Positions 36,148 to 48,552 are shown, counted from the first letter of the stretch. The stretch is 64,000 nucleotides of DNA from Schistosoma haematobium (GCF_000699445.3 NC_067197.1:31603809-31667808); one strand, 5' to 3'. The notes: a model not told the origin generated them from the letters alone. Made by a program: numbers and translations.

Positions 36148-39100
36148 ATGAATAAATATATTATCATTCTATTAATTACAAGTAATTTTCTATTATATTA
36201 ATATAATTGGATTCTATTAGGTTTAATCCATACAACAATAAATGGTATTCAGGTAAATAATTTTATTTCATTAATTCTTCTATATAATAGTTAATAAATA
36301 AACAATATAGAATAGAAACTATACAAAATATATCAAGTGCAGATTATACATTAATACATCTTCGAAATAATCAACCTACAATAAAATGTTCCTTTTGTAA
36401 AATGATAGTTAATGCAATTAGAAAAATGATGACAAAACTTTCAACATTTCAAATGATTCATTTAATTATTCATGAAATGTGCTCTGTAGTTGAAGATCAT
36501 ACAGTAGAGGTAAGATTTAATAAACATTTTATTTTGTCATATCACTTAATATCATTTAAATTTTGTGGTTTGATTGAAGTTAGATATTAAAACTGTTGAA
36601 TGCTGATCTCAGTGGTCTTTAGATTAGGCGTTTACGCGCAAAACCGAAAGTCCTGGGTTCATATCTTGCGTGGAGGAATCGTGGATGTGCAGTGTGAAAG
36701 AGTCTCATACTAGGACGATACGGCCGTCGAACGCTTCCAGGTTTTCCACGGTGGTCTAGCTTCGATCAATTCATGATTTTCAACGATCATATTATATTAA
36801 TTTACTAACATTTTGAATTAACTCGTCTGTCAGTATATACTTATATACACATAACAAAATGATGACCATGACTACTATTTATTATGTCATCGTGTTTAAT
36901 AACAAAAATGTCATTGACCGCGAATGTTCTACAAATATTGCGGTGTGCGCTACTTATGTTGACATAAGTAGTATATGATGTTAGTAGTAAACAGAAGGTC
37001 TGGCAGCAGAGAGACAAGAGGATCGAACAGTAAAGAATGAAGACAGGATGCAATTCGTATGAAAATGCCAGAACAATGAAGTCTGAGTCATTCTGAGACA
37101 ATTAGTGGACATTTTGCAAATGAGGCATTTACTTTATGATTGTTAGATTTTATTAACAAGTCCTGTAATTTGTGTTAAATACATTCGATTGTCCCCACCC
37201 GTGTTCCGTTCACTACAATATTAGTAAAGAATTGTAGATGTACATCTACTTTAAAATAAAATAAAAATATATTTTACAGTAATTTTAGGTTACGAGCAAA
37301 AGTAAGTTGAATCCATTTGTAACTTACACTGCCTAAATAGAAGAACTCACAGTAATAATAAATCGTATAAAAACGCTTATACAGTGATTAGATACTGAAA
37401 TTAATACACTTTGCAAAATATACCATTTGATATAAAAGTCTCAAGAAGTGTATAGTATATTCATTTTGATATTCGAAAATTCATTGCTTGTCGGGTAATT
37501 TAAAGATCGTTTAATTAAAGAACAAATCCAGCTCAAAAAGCATTTGATTTTTAATCAGCTGTGTGGTTAGACATACATGATACTTAACAGTATATGGATT
37601 GTGGAGATTGTTGAGTTTAGATTGATATAATGAATGGATCAATGTTAGAACACCATTGAAAACGTGGAGGCACTTGACGGCCGTTTCGTCCCAGTATGCG
37701 ACCTGGTCCTGCTCGAAAACACCCAATCTTTAGACCATTGAACCTGAATCCAACGGTGTAAATATCTAAATTCAAACGCGACCGTCCACCATTATCTTCA
37801 GTGAGTAACTGCCTGACATATGGGATTGTGGCTGTTCACTGCTGAGCAGTCTCATACTAGGACGATATGGCCGTCGAGTGCCCTCATGTGTTCAATCGTG
37901 ATCTAACATTTATTCATTGATAACATCAATATGATGTTTCATTATAATAAGAGTTTAAGATTTTATTTTCACAAAAGCCTAACCAGTTTTTTCAAAAAAC
38001 ATTTTATCATGTTATCAGGCACCTTGCAGTTAAAAGTTAATGATTCAACTATCATTTTATATCATGCTTGATAGAATGCACACAGTTATTTTAACTACCA
38101 ACTAATAATCTGACGTTTACTTAGATCTAGTATCATAAATGTTTACCATTTTTTAATAATTATTAAGCACTGAAATGTTAAAATGGCATGACTAATGTGT
38201 TTTGGACATTTCTGTGAACCAAACGTTGAAGAAATTAATAAAGTATTTGAACGTGAGGATGAATATATTCAAATACAATATTTACCTAACGAGTCAAGTA
38301 AATTCACTTGATGCCTGATAAATTCGCTATAGATCTAGAAAATTTAATGTTCAATATCAACAAAGTTTATCGTAAAGCTTAACTAAACTAGTACTCTTCT
38401 AGTGGGCTGAACTCGAACACTGCATTCAAACACTTGACAATATAACCGTAAATGATCAACTCCCAGTCTAAAGAAATCACAATAATAGTTAATCTTGATG
38501 AAAATCGTTTTTTTAGCGAGTTAGTTTTCTACGGGATGGGGTCGCTAACCCCATGCCCAACCCTCTTCCTTTATCCGGGCTTGAGACCGGCAGTAGCTTC
38601 CGGAGGGACTCCAGGCGGAGTTCAAGACAGTTCTACTGTATGGGGCGGAAACCTGGAGAACTACGAAAGCCATCATCCAGAAAATACAGGTGTTTATTAA
38701 CAGTTGTCTACGCAAAATACTTCAGATCCATTGGCCGGACACTACTAGCAACAACCAACTGTGAGAGAGAACAAACCAGATCCCAGTGGAGGAAGAAATC
38801 AGGAAGAAGCGCTGGAAGTGGATAGAACACACATTGAGAAAAACACCCAACTGCGTCACAAGACAAGCCCTCAGTTGGAATCCTTAAGGCCAAAGGAAAA
38901 GAGGAAGACCAAAGAACACATTACGCCGAGAAATGGAGATAGACATGAGAAAAATGAACAAGAATTGGATGGAATTAGAAAGGAATGCCCAGAACAGAGT
39001 GGGTTGGAGAATGCTGGTCGGCGACCTATGCTCCATTAGGAGTAACAGGCGTAAGTAAGTAAGTTGGTGAAAATCACTTAATCAACATTTTTCAAAACTG

Positions 39101-40967
39101 CAGTTTCCTTTACTGCCTACTTTTGTTCTTCATTACATGTAAATTAGATGTAATCTTCTGGTTCATTCTAATCATTCAAATGATTTCAAATGCTTCATTG
39201 AAGATCATTCAATTACTGCATTATCTATGAGTAATGTGATTTTTCTGTATAAAACGAGAAACATTTTATTCAATAATCAAAGACTTTCGTTTAATATGAT
39301 GTAAATTCAGTACATTGAAACTTTCATGGCAACATTTGTTAATGTATATATTTTACACCAAAACAAAAATAAAACTCTATCCTTGATTACAATTAATCCT
39401 TATATAACAGATCTGTTTGCTTAGAAACACCAACTGTGGCCAGATGAAATAAAATATTCATTTTTAAACTATAGATAGACACTAATATAAAGTTTTATCA
39501 TTCTATATGATACTGTTTCATTCATTGTTTTCATTCTTAGTGTTATGACGTGGCTTCACAAATAATTGATGCTTACGTTATCATATTCAATAGAACTGAA
39601 GCATTGGATACTTGTATGGTAGGTATGGTATTTTCTGAATATGATGATGATGATAATGATGATTATTGAACAATTTCAGTTAGTATATACATACAAATTT
39701 GATTATTTAATCAATAAAGATAACTGAATAAGATTTTGGATTGAATGTTATTAGCAAATTATAAGGCTACATATTTAGGAAAGTTGTACACTAGTTGTGA
39801 TGTAACAACCTTTCATTATTGAATTTCCTGAAAAATACACAGCGGTAAATCAATACAATAGTTGCTTTATGGAACCGAAATAAGTCAACATTTTAAATAG
39901 ATTATTATGAGTGAATGAAATAAAAGATATAACACTTAACATTAGGTCAGTAGGTTAAATGTAAAAGCTTCATCAAATCACCATGCATCTATCTTTATCT
40001 ATCACAAAAGAAACAGTTGTTAATAACCAAAGAAAAACATGTTTTGCTAAATGTAATACATGTATTGACTTAACGTTCTCATTAGTGAACACCAATGAAT
40101 CTGATAGAATAATAGGACTGTTCGATGAGCACTCAAAACACAATGGTAAAAAAAGAAAGGACCTGAGCTGTAAATCTTTTCAGTGTTGAAGATCTTTTAC
40201 CTCCACAATAACACACTGTTTTCATCTAATATATGAAAATGACTCGGTAATCACGCAAGAAATCGTAAAAAGTTCTTTAAAGTTTTATTCTAATTTCAAA
40301 CTCAGAGAATGAAACTCTACTAGCGACACTTACTGCTTTAGTGTTAGCAGGGTCTAATGAGTCAAGTTATAGGTTTGTGTTAGGTACTTTCACATATAAT
40401 TCCCACTATCAGTATTTTCAATACTACTTGTAACACATAACATACTGCTTAACATAACCTAAATGAAGGTCCACGTTATTTGAGTGTTATGTTAAGAAAT
40501 TCATTTAGATTTGAAATATTTTTCAAAATATACTAAGATAACCTAGAGAACAAGTAAGAATTGGAATCACTGATTAGCCATTTTGCTCTAGTTAGAGATT
40601 ATTTATGGTGAACACTGATGAAACATGTGGAGAAGAACATGTACTATCCAGTCATCTTGACAATTGAGACATTTATCGACTACTGAGTGTCAGAGTACTT
40701 CGTCGGTGTGCATTTCAAGGCTGTTCCAACCTTGAGAAAAACACTTTGATAGTGTACCTTGGTTTTCAGTTGTTTCGTACCAGGAGCAAGCTTGTGGTGC
40801 AAACTAGAGTATACTTACTAAGTTGACATCTCTTAAACGTTACCTAAAATTATACTTTAGTTTTTAGAAAGCGGTATTCACAAAAACAAAACTAAATATT
40901 CAATTCTTATTTAACTTTTCATTCGAATATTTTTTTTATTTTCCAGCAAGTCAGTTTCTGTAGCTGA
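36148..40967 (+). CDS. Saposin-like (SapB) gene A, complete five-exon model
   Basis: Encodes a 127-residue secreted SapB protein, by family a lipid- or membrane-binding helical protein stabilised by three disulfides. Exons: 36148-36181 (start [11 protein letters not shown], phase 1), 36221-36252 (32-nt micro-exon, ..TTINGIQ), 36291-36509 (pre-domain plus Cys1-S-F-Cys2..EMCys3, 219 nt), 39541-39618 (78 nt, CYDV..LDTCM, Cys4-Cys5), and 40947-40967 (QVSFCS stop, Cys6). All four junctions keep frame. Spacings are canonical: 30 residues Cys1-Cys3, 23 residues Cys4-Cys5, five residues Cys5-Cys6. One N-glycosylation sequon (NRT) lies in the second half. The first two introns are 39 and 38 nt, the last two 3.0 and 1.3 kb and repeat-laden. 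The start was chosen because it gives a hydrophobic signal peptide with conserved architecture. Fluke saposin-like proteins are commonly gut-secreted. That role is inferred here. Confidence 0.85.
36566..36790 (+). mobile_element. Family T SINE in gene A intron 3
   Basis: Plus-strand copy with head, a degenerate tRNA-like region (AAGTCCTGGGTTCATATC) and 3' CTTCCAGGTTTTCCACGG. The hammerhead is damaged (GTGAAAG, GATAC). Confidence 0.72.
36935..37222 (-). mobile_element. Family P element in gene A intron 3
   Basis: It starts with the perfect hairpin CTACTTATGTTGACATAAGTAG and ends ACCCGTGTTCCGTTCACTAC, the complement of the GTAGTGAACG end. Confidence 0.65.
37590..37930. mobile_element. Inverted pair of family T SINE pieces
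   Basis: A minus-strand piece (GATTGATATAATGAATGG..GGCCGTTTCGTCCC) is followed by a plus-strand piece (CTGAGCAGTCTCATACTAGG..GGCCGTCGAGTG..CATTTATTCATTG). Both lie in gene A intron 3. Confidence 0.6.
38507..39067 (+). mobile_element. RTE insertion with inverted 5' end (twin priming)
   Basis: 38507-38621 is the reverse complement of the RTE 5' leader (compare 11810-11925). At 38622 it switches to the direct-strand 3' end (TTCAAGACAGTTCTACTGTA..), which runs to the GTAAGTAAG tail. TGAAAATC at 38499-38506 and 39068-39075 flanks the whole unit, so the two parts arrived together. The 3' part keeps GAA where the 11810 copy has TAA. It lies in gene A intron 3. Confidence 0.82.
39983..40160 (+). other. 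Possible decayed saposin-type exon in gene A intron 4
   Basis: An open frame here contains [12 protein letters not shown], a C-x2-C start followed by hydrophobic spacing, and reaches a possible GTAAAA donor near 40144. No third cysteine falls at the expected place, and adding it would disrupt gene A. It may be a coincidence or a relic of a lost domain. Confidence 0.2.
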
Positions 40968-41164
40968 TATGCGTGGAGGACGCATTGAGACCGTTTTACA
41001 CAAATTGAAAACATTTGATTTTATAAAGTCTTTTAAAAAAACATTAGTGGATAAATATTTATCACCATATTCAATAAGTGCCTGTTTTCAATTTATCTCT
41101 AATGATCATGGAGCGTTTTTTTTACATGATTTTTAAACTTTATTTATTATTATTATTACTCACC

Positions 41165-41320
41165 ATCTACTGTGGTGTGTACTACCTACAGATATAAGTA
41201 GTATGTATCACTAATCGAAAGTGAAATACCCGGCGGTAGAATGTTAAGATGATCGAAGAGAAGAGAATGAAAACAGAGAGTGATTAGTGTTGGAACAAAG
41301 TTCAGTTTGTTCGTTTTATG
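41165..41320 (-). mobile_element. Family P element, partial
   Basis: The hairpin end (GTGTACTACCTACAGATATAAGTAGTATG) and following ATCGAAAGTGAAATACC match other copies. The distal end is lost. Confidence 0.55.
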
Positions 41321-41394
41321 GTATATATCAAGAACTGATATTAGTCAGTCAACCTATGGAGAGTAGGAACCCTTAAAATTCTCTTTCGTTCTCA

Positions 41395-41600
41395 TCAGTG
41401 AACATCCACCATTGATCAAACCCACAAAATTTAGGTCTCGCAGAAAGCGGCTAACCGTTATATCATTGAATCTAGAAATGATGGTGTATATGCCAAACGT
41501 TATTTAATTTCTGATATCGTGTGATCGCCTTCAGTTGTCTATGGTGAGTTATTGTCTCATGCTAGACATGGTTACCGAAGTCTGTTTGTAATGGAAATTA
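41395..41600 (-). mobile_element. Strongly diverged family T SINE
   Basis: Scattered matches (TCTCATGCTAGACATGG, GGTGAGTTATTGTCTCA) suggest an old minus-strand copy. Confidence 0.4.
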
Positions 41601-41624
41601 TAAAAGTTTAACCGTCTCCATAAT

Positions 41625-43735
41625 ACTCCTTTTACACTTTATCCTGTCATGTTGCCTGAATACTGCTTAGCGTTTACTCTAATGTTGATATTCTTCATGA
41701 AATGTAGACTAAGCTTTAATGATTTCGGACCACAGAATCAGTCGTTACTTAATTAGAAAATTTGTCTTATATACTCAGTTAACATTGTGATAATATAAAT
41801 AAATAAAATTTTCGAAGAAATCTGTGTTCTATCGTTTATTACAAAAAAGTATTCAGATTCAATAGGCAGGTACTCTGCTAAGTTTATGGAAATTACAATG
41901 AAAGCTAACAGAAGCTGATCATTTACCTAATTAACATTCAAATTTTTAATCACTCAATCATTACTACTAGAATGTTATAAAGTAAGACATTGTTACATTT
42001 GCATTTTAACTATAATGCACTGGAAGATTGGTCTATCCTGTCATAATTTTAAATATCACGATAAAGAGGACCGATAATGTATGGAATAAATTACTGAAAA
42101 TAATATAAAAAAAGCAAAAAGCAATGGTAATATTTCTAAATTATTAATTAGAAGGGAAGAAATACCTTAAATAAGGAAGTATTTAATAGATTTGCCTAAA
42201 ACTAGGAAAAGTTATAATTAATGTATGTTATGTAAAGTATCTATGCCTAGAACTAAGCCCTTCGCTAAATAACCTGAGATAGATGTTAGAAAACCCATAA
42301 AATGTGACTAAACTTTCACCGACCAATATCGTTTTATTCTAACCTACTGCACTATTCAGTGAAACATATAGCCGTCCGACATAGATGAATATGTATGATG
42401 TCATTACCATCAAATTTAGTTCGCACTTTCACATTTCAAATAATCAAGTTTTCCTAGTCTCTCTAGCTACAACTAAGTGTTATCTAGTATTTACACCATA
42501 AAAACAATTTTCCAAAGATAATTATGTCCAGTAATATGGAATCCAAGGTATATAATAGTAATATTTACTATGATGCATCTGATTTACCATTCAGTGTACG
42601 AAGTCATGAGCTTGTTTGATAATTTATCTCTCTTGGAACATTTTTAAATCAGATGATTCATTTATCCATTCGTTTATGCTCGTGTGGAGAAAACATATGA
42701 GGGATTACTGAAGAGCAATAATTGTTTAGCTACAAATAAGTGAGTTTCAGTTTGGAGCAAACTGGAATAATACATTTAAACCATTTAAATGAAATAATGT
42801 ACAGCTGGTGGACTGCTCCATGTATAAATCCTTCATCTTTAAATATTTGTGGAATCACTCACTGAACACCAGTTTACTTGTAGGCTTTGAGTTACTTTAA
42901 GCCGGACATCGACGTGCTTGTTTACAAATGTCGATTACATCGAAGACACATATATAAACAGAGTTTTCTCTCATTAGCTTCTCATAAGTTTTATGGTCAC
43001 ACCTTCAATTAAACGTTTTAAAGTGATAGTGAAGATTAAATCTATATTTTACTGGTCTGTTGTTAATTTCATATGTAGTCTTTCAAAAGCTCGCACCTAA
43101 ATAATGTGTTAGTTAATAATCACTAGACTATTCCATCGTTTAGTTTCAACTAATGTTTCCCTTTTTGTTAATTTTCTCATTAGGCACTGGGTTTAGAAGC
43201 GTGACATTGTTAAGAAGTCTAAACAGTTCTCTCAGTTAGTCTAACACAACTTTCCTCTGTAAAAGAATTAAGTTTGCTCATGCTGTTAATCTTATCCAGT
43301 GAGTGTATCAATCAGCATTTACATAAACAGTATTACTTCGCATCAATTTCCCTTTTCGGAATTGAAGCTTAATCCTGTATGTGTACTGGTTATACCATGA
43401 AAAAGGGATTTTGAAATTTAGGCAATGCAGATGTAGAAACAGTGTTGTTGTCAACTGTTCATACCAGATTTGGCAAAGAACAAAATAATGCTAAGTGTGT
43501 GACTTTTCTAGAGGTTTTTCCGTCACGTACATAAAAGAATTTAAAGACGTATTCATTGCAAACTAGAAAGCTTGGAACATGTGGCTGCCAGTTTACTTCA
43601 TATTGGACTAAAATTATTTGCTTTTAGCATCAATATTCACATAAGTTAGGATAAACCGATTAAAGGAGGACTGATAACATGTAATTTACAATTATGGTTT
43701 GATGTCCAAGTAACTTACAATCAGTAGCTAACTTA
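41625..43735. other. Nothing recognised
   Basis: A long AT-rich stretch between genes A and B. I checked both strands for saposin-type exons and signal peptides and found none I can support. Confidence 0.3.
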
Positions 43736-43740
43736 CTTAC

Positions 43741-44109
43741 TGTTGGGATATTCAGAAAAATATCCCAAAAATTATTATGTTAAGCCTAATGCTACCCCTG
43801 GATATGAAATTGTATCATCTTATTGGTCAATATTTATTTAACGTGTCATTTTCCTACTGGCCATTATTGTACAATGTTATTTTATATTTTATGGTACGTT
43901 GTGGTCTGCTTGACTGGTATATAAACAAAGTATGTTTGAAATATAATGATTCATAACTCAGAGGCTGTGACTTGCGTTCTGGACTCAACTGGCTGGGCTA
44001 GACGGGGGAGCGGGGCCAATCAGAACCCTAGGTCGTTCTACGTGTTTGCGCGTCTTTGGTCCGATCAATAATTCGCTGCCCTCTAATCTGCTATTTTCAT
44101 GTTATAACA
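43741..44109 (+). mobile_element. Shortened solo LTR inserted at an RTE tail
   Basis: It starts TGTTGGGATATTC and ends TGTTATAACA, flanked by CTTAC at 43736-43740 and 44110-44114. It lacks part of the 5' half of the LTRs at 16405 and 27533 but keeps GGTATATAAACAAAGTATG. The target duplication is part of the repetitive tail of the neighbouring minus-strand RTE copy. Confidence 0.78.
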
Positions 44110-47045
44110 CTTACTTACGCCTGTTACTCCTCGTGAAGGAGCATAGGCCGCTCACCAGCATTCTCCATCCAACCCTGTCCTGAGCAATCCTTTCCATCTC
44201 CTTCCAATTCCTATTCATCCTATTCATATCCGCTTCTATTATCCGACGTAATGTGTTCTTTGGTCTTCCTCTTTTCCGCTTCCCTTCAGGATTCCAAGTT
44301 AGGGCTTGTCTTGTGATGCAGTTTGATGATTTGCGTAATGTATGTCCTATCCATTTCCATCGTCTTTTCCTAAATTCTTCTTCAGCTGGAAGCTGATTTG
44401 TTCTCTCCCACAAAAGGCCAATGGATGTTGAGTATCTTGAGTAGACAGCTATTTATAAATACTTGTACATTCTTGATGGTGGTTGTTGTAGTTCTCCAAG
44501 TTTCAGCTCCATACAGTAGAACTGCCTTGACGTTCGTATTGAAGATTCTCACTTTGATATTGGTTGAAAGTTATTTTGAGTTCCATATGTTCTTCAATTG
44601 TAGGAATGCGGCCCTTGCTTTTCCAATCCTCGCCTTTACGTGTGCATCTGAGCCTCCTTGTTCATCGATGATACTTCCCAGATATGTGAAGGATCCTATA
44701 TCTTCCAGAGTTTCGCCATCAAGTGTGATCGGGTTGCTGTTCTCCGCTTTGAATTTGAGGACCTTGGTTTTCCCTTTGTGTATGTTGGGGCCTACTGATG
44801 CAGAGACTGCTGATACACTGGCTGTATTTGTCTGCATCTGTTCGTGTGTATGCGATAGGAGGGCTAGGTCATCTGCGAAGTCCAAATTGTCTAATTGGTT
44901 CTGAGCTGTCCATTGTATTCCGTGTTTTCCTTCAGATGTCGAGGTCCTCATAATCCAGTCGTCCACCAGAAGAAAAAGGAAGGGAGTTGGAATGAAGCTG
45001 TCAGCTGTCCTCCATGCATGACCTTGCACTGTAGTCCGTCGTATGAGTTGTGGACAATGTTGATAATCTTCTCAGGAACTCCGTAGTGTCGAAGAAGTTT
45101 CCATAACGTTTTCCTATCTACACTGTCAAATGCCTTTTCATAATCAATGACGTTGATGTACAGTGACGAGTTCCATTCGCTTGATAGTTCAACGATGATC
45201 CGTAGTGACGCAATTTGGTCTGTGGACGACCGATCCTTACGGAATCCAGCCTGTTGATCTCGAAGTTAGGCGTCTACTGAGTCTCTCATTCGGTTAAGCA
45301 ACACTCTGTTAAAGACTTTCCCTGGTATTGACAATAGTGTAATGCATCTGTAGTTTTCATATTTGCCCAGATCTTCTTTCTTTTGAATCTTGATGAAGTG
45401 TCCTTCTTTCCAGTTTATCGGCACTAGTTCCTCTTACTCCTAAATCTTTTTGAATAAAAGGTGAAGCATGTTTGTAGTTACTTCGATGTCTGACTTCAGT
45501 GCTTCAGTTGGTATATTGTCTGGTCCTGCTGCTTTCCCGCTCTTGATTTGTCTGATGGCCATTCTGATTTCTTCCTTCGTTGGTGGATTGACATCTATAG
45601 GACGATCTGTGTGTGCTGCTTCGATGTCCGGTGGATTCATTGGAGCCCGGCCTATTCAGGAGTTCTTCGACGTATTCTACCCATCTGTACCGCTGTTGTT
45701 GAATTTCAGTGATTGGCCTGCCTTCTTTGTCCTTGACCGGTCTCTCTAGTTTACTATATTTCCCTGCTAGTTTCTTCGTTGCATCGTAAAGCTGTTTCAT
45801 ATTTTCTTCTCTTCCGCCGCCGTTGCTAGTTCTTCCACGTATTTCTGCTTGTCGGCTCTAATGCATTTCTTCACTTACTTGTTTGCTTCTATGTATTCAG
45901 TTCGTGCTTGGACTTTCTCTGCTCGTGTTTGGCTGTTGTTAATTGCTGTCGTCTTGTTCTTCATTTCTTTGATCATGTCCAGTGTTTCTATAGAAATCTA
46001 TCCCATATGATGATGCTTCTTGAGGCCCAGAACCTCTTGACAAGTTGAAGTTAATGCTTCTTTGATACTTTTCCAGTTGTCCACCATAGTAGTTTCTTCT
46101 TTCTTCAGTAGACCCTGTAAGGCTTGGAACCTGTTGTTGAGAACTATCTTGAATTCATTGATTTTGTTAGTATCTTGAATGAAGGCTGTATTGAACCTTT
46201 GTAGTGCTGTTTGTCCAGTTCTTCCCTAGCTTCAGTTTTAAATTGGCCACAACTAGGTGGTGATCTGAGTCTATGTCAGCTCCTCTCCTGGTTCTCACAT
46301 CTTCCATTGTCCTTCGGAATTTTTTACTGATGCAAATATGATCTATCTGCTTCTCTGTGGTTTGGTTCGGTGAGATCCACGCAGCTTTGTGTATACGTTT
46401 GTGTGGAAATATTGTGCCACCTATGACCAGTTTTTTGAATGCACATAGATTTGCAAACCTTTCTCCATTTCCGTTTCTCTGTCCCAGTCCATGTCGTCCC
46501 ATAATATCTTCATATCCGGTGTTGTCTATTCCGACTTTGGCATTTAGATCTCCCATCAGAATGGTGAGGTCCTTTCTTGAGCATTTCTCTATGATTGATT
46601 GCAGCCGCTCGTAGAATTGATCTTTAATATCGTCGTTCCTATCATTGGTGGGTGCATAACATTGAATAATATTCATTAAGATCCCCTCCTTCTTTGTTTT
46701 GAATGATGCTTTGATGATTCTGGATCCGTGAGATTCCCATCCTACAAGTGTATTTCGTGCTACTTTGGACAGCACTAGAGCAACTCCCTGAGTGTGTGGA
46801 GCATTTTCCTCTTCGTGGCCGAGTATAGCAGCATCTCTCCCGTATTTAGCCTTTTCTGTCCAGCTTGGATCCAGTGGGTTTTGCTGATTCCCAGTACTGC
46901 CAAATTGTATCTCCTCATTTCCGTTGCTATTTGACTGGTCTTCCCGATCTCCCACATTGTTCGAACATTACATGTACCTATAAAAATTGTTGCTCTGGTT
47001 ATTAGAAGGGGCATCGGCCCCGTGGCTTTCGAAGGAACTCGGTTT
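44110..47045 (-). mobile_element. Degenerate full-length RTE copy
   Basis: Reads 5' to 3' on the minus strand from the leader (near 47040) through endonuclease (TCNVRTMW, GISKTHW, MGDLNAKVG, SDHHL), connector, reverse transcriptase (SPFLFL-like, FADDLALLS) and C-terminal RPKNTLRR block to the GGCGTAAGTAAG tail at 44110. Many frameshifts. The endonuclease part (46167-46955) is the longest intact piece and keeps FADD and TCNVRT where the 11810 copy is damaged. Confidence 0.85.
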
Positions 47046-47206
47046 TCACCATTGATATTGGTTAACAGTTGTTTTGAGCTCCATATGTCTTTCGATTGTA
47101 GGAATTCTGTCCTTGCTTTGGAAATCCTCAGCTGTACGACTGCATCAGACCCTTCTTGTTCATCGATGCTGCCGCTCAGGTACGTGAAAGAATCCACCTC
47201 TTCCAA
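46775..47206 (-). pseudogene. Chimeric frame across two RTE copies
   Basis: A single 143-codon open frame starts in the thumb region of the upstream RTE fragment (DSFTYLSGSIDEQEGSD), crosses the junction near 47045 and runs into the endonuclease start of the next copy (TIFIGTCNVRTMW, GISKTHW). It has the reverse of the natural domain order and no evidence of function. Confidence 0.6.
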
Positions 47207-47590
47207 AGTTTCTCCATCATATGTGATTGGGTTGGTTTTCTACATGTCGTATTTGATGATCTTGATTTTTTCTTTGTGTATGTTGAGGCCTACTGATGTA
47301 GAGGCTTCTGCCTCACTAGTTGTATTCATATGGATTTGTTCGTGTGTATGAGATAGAAAGACCAGGTCATCTGACAAGCTCAATTCTTCTGATTCATTCC
47401 GAGCTATCCACTGTATCCCGTGTTTCCCCTCAGATGTAGTGATCTTTATAATCCAGTCGATCGTCAGAAGAAAGATTAAGAGGAACGTAGAGAGTAGGCA
47501 GAATTTTCTGACTTCACTCTTTACTAGGAATAAATCTGTAGGCTAGTCTCTATGCACTACTTTATACTTTAATCCATCGTATAAATTCTC
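47046..47590 (-). mobile_element. RTE internal fragment abutting the full-length copy
   Basis: Minus-strand reverse transcriptase C-terminal and thumb region, cut at its 3' side exactly where the next copy begins. Subfamily like 3882 and 35040. Probably an older copy interrupted or truncated by the newer insertion. Confidence 0.75.
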
Positions 47591-47594
47591 GATG

Positions 47595-48550
47595 ATGTTG
47601 ACGATCGTTCAAATTATTAATCTTTTAATATGTTGGCGATCTTTAAACAATTCTCTTTTATCTTTACAATTTAATCGCTTACATATTTCACATTGTTCAA
47701 TAATATACTCAAAGGCATTTTTTCATTATTCAGTAATCCTTTTTTACAAAAACAAACTCATTACTAATTACCATCACTTCACATGATGTTTTGTTGTTGT
47801 TGTTTTTTTGTCGAATCTGCAATCTCAAAGGTTAGTAACACTTAGAAAAAAAACAACCGTTCATTATCAAACAGTTTTACACTTTGTAAAATGATCATAC
47901 TCGTTTGATTTAGTATACAATAAACGATTGTTTAGAATCATAGGCCCAATTTAGCATTATTATCATTATATATATATATATAAAGTCCATTATTATTGAA
48001 GGTAAAGTACCCTTCAAATGACCCTTGTTCCAGTTTATAAATTTAAAATATGATCTAAACTACTTGATCGTTAATAAAATATAACCAAAAAATAAATAAG
48101 AATAGTATTTAAAGTGATTCACTCATAATAATCTTACTTTAAATTTATTCGAGATCAAATACAAACAAGAATGTTAAGTTTTTTCATATTAACCTTTTTT
48201 ACAACAGGTAAACGAAGTATATACTACTTATAATAATAATAATCTATTCTAGGTCTAGTTACTTCAATCAAGCAATCTGAGGTAATGTTATTCAATGTAT
48301 AAAGTTAAATTTCTGAAACTAATAATGTTGATAATAACTTACATAATCATATCAAAACCAATAATGTTACTGATAGACTTCATTATTATTTTAATCCAAT
48401 TAATCAACAATACTTAAGCTATTAATAATCAAAAACGATTATTAAACTTTCCTTGTTTTTAAAAGAATGTTTTTGATTACTTTGTTTGTTTAACCTCACT
48501 GTCAACTTGTCCAACAACAGTTTATTATCAGTATTATAATCATTCTGTTA
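47595..48550. other. Nothing recognised
   Basis: AT-rich sequence with a TA run at about 47970-47986 and ATA repeats. No supported exon. Confidence 0.3.
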
Positions 48551-48552
48551 AT

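Noticed and set aside
40948..41134. Open frame of about 60 codons starting [14 protein letters not shown] after a strong acceptor, at first taken for a terminal exon.
   Set aside because: The same acceptor read in phase 0 gives QVSFCS-stop, which exactly completes gene A with Cys6. The longer frame is then 3' UTR in another phase.
44398..44904. 168-codon plus-strand frame.
   Set aside because: Antisense shadow of a minus-strand RTE copy.
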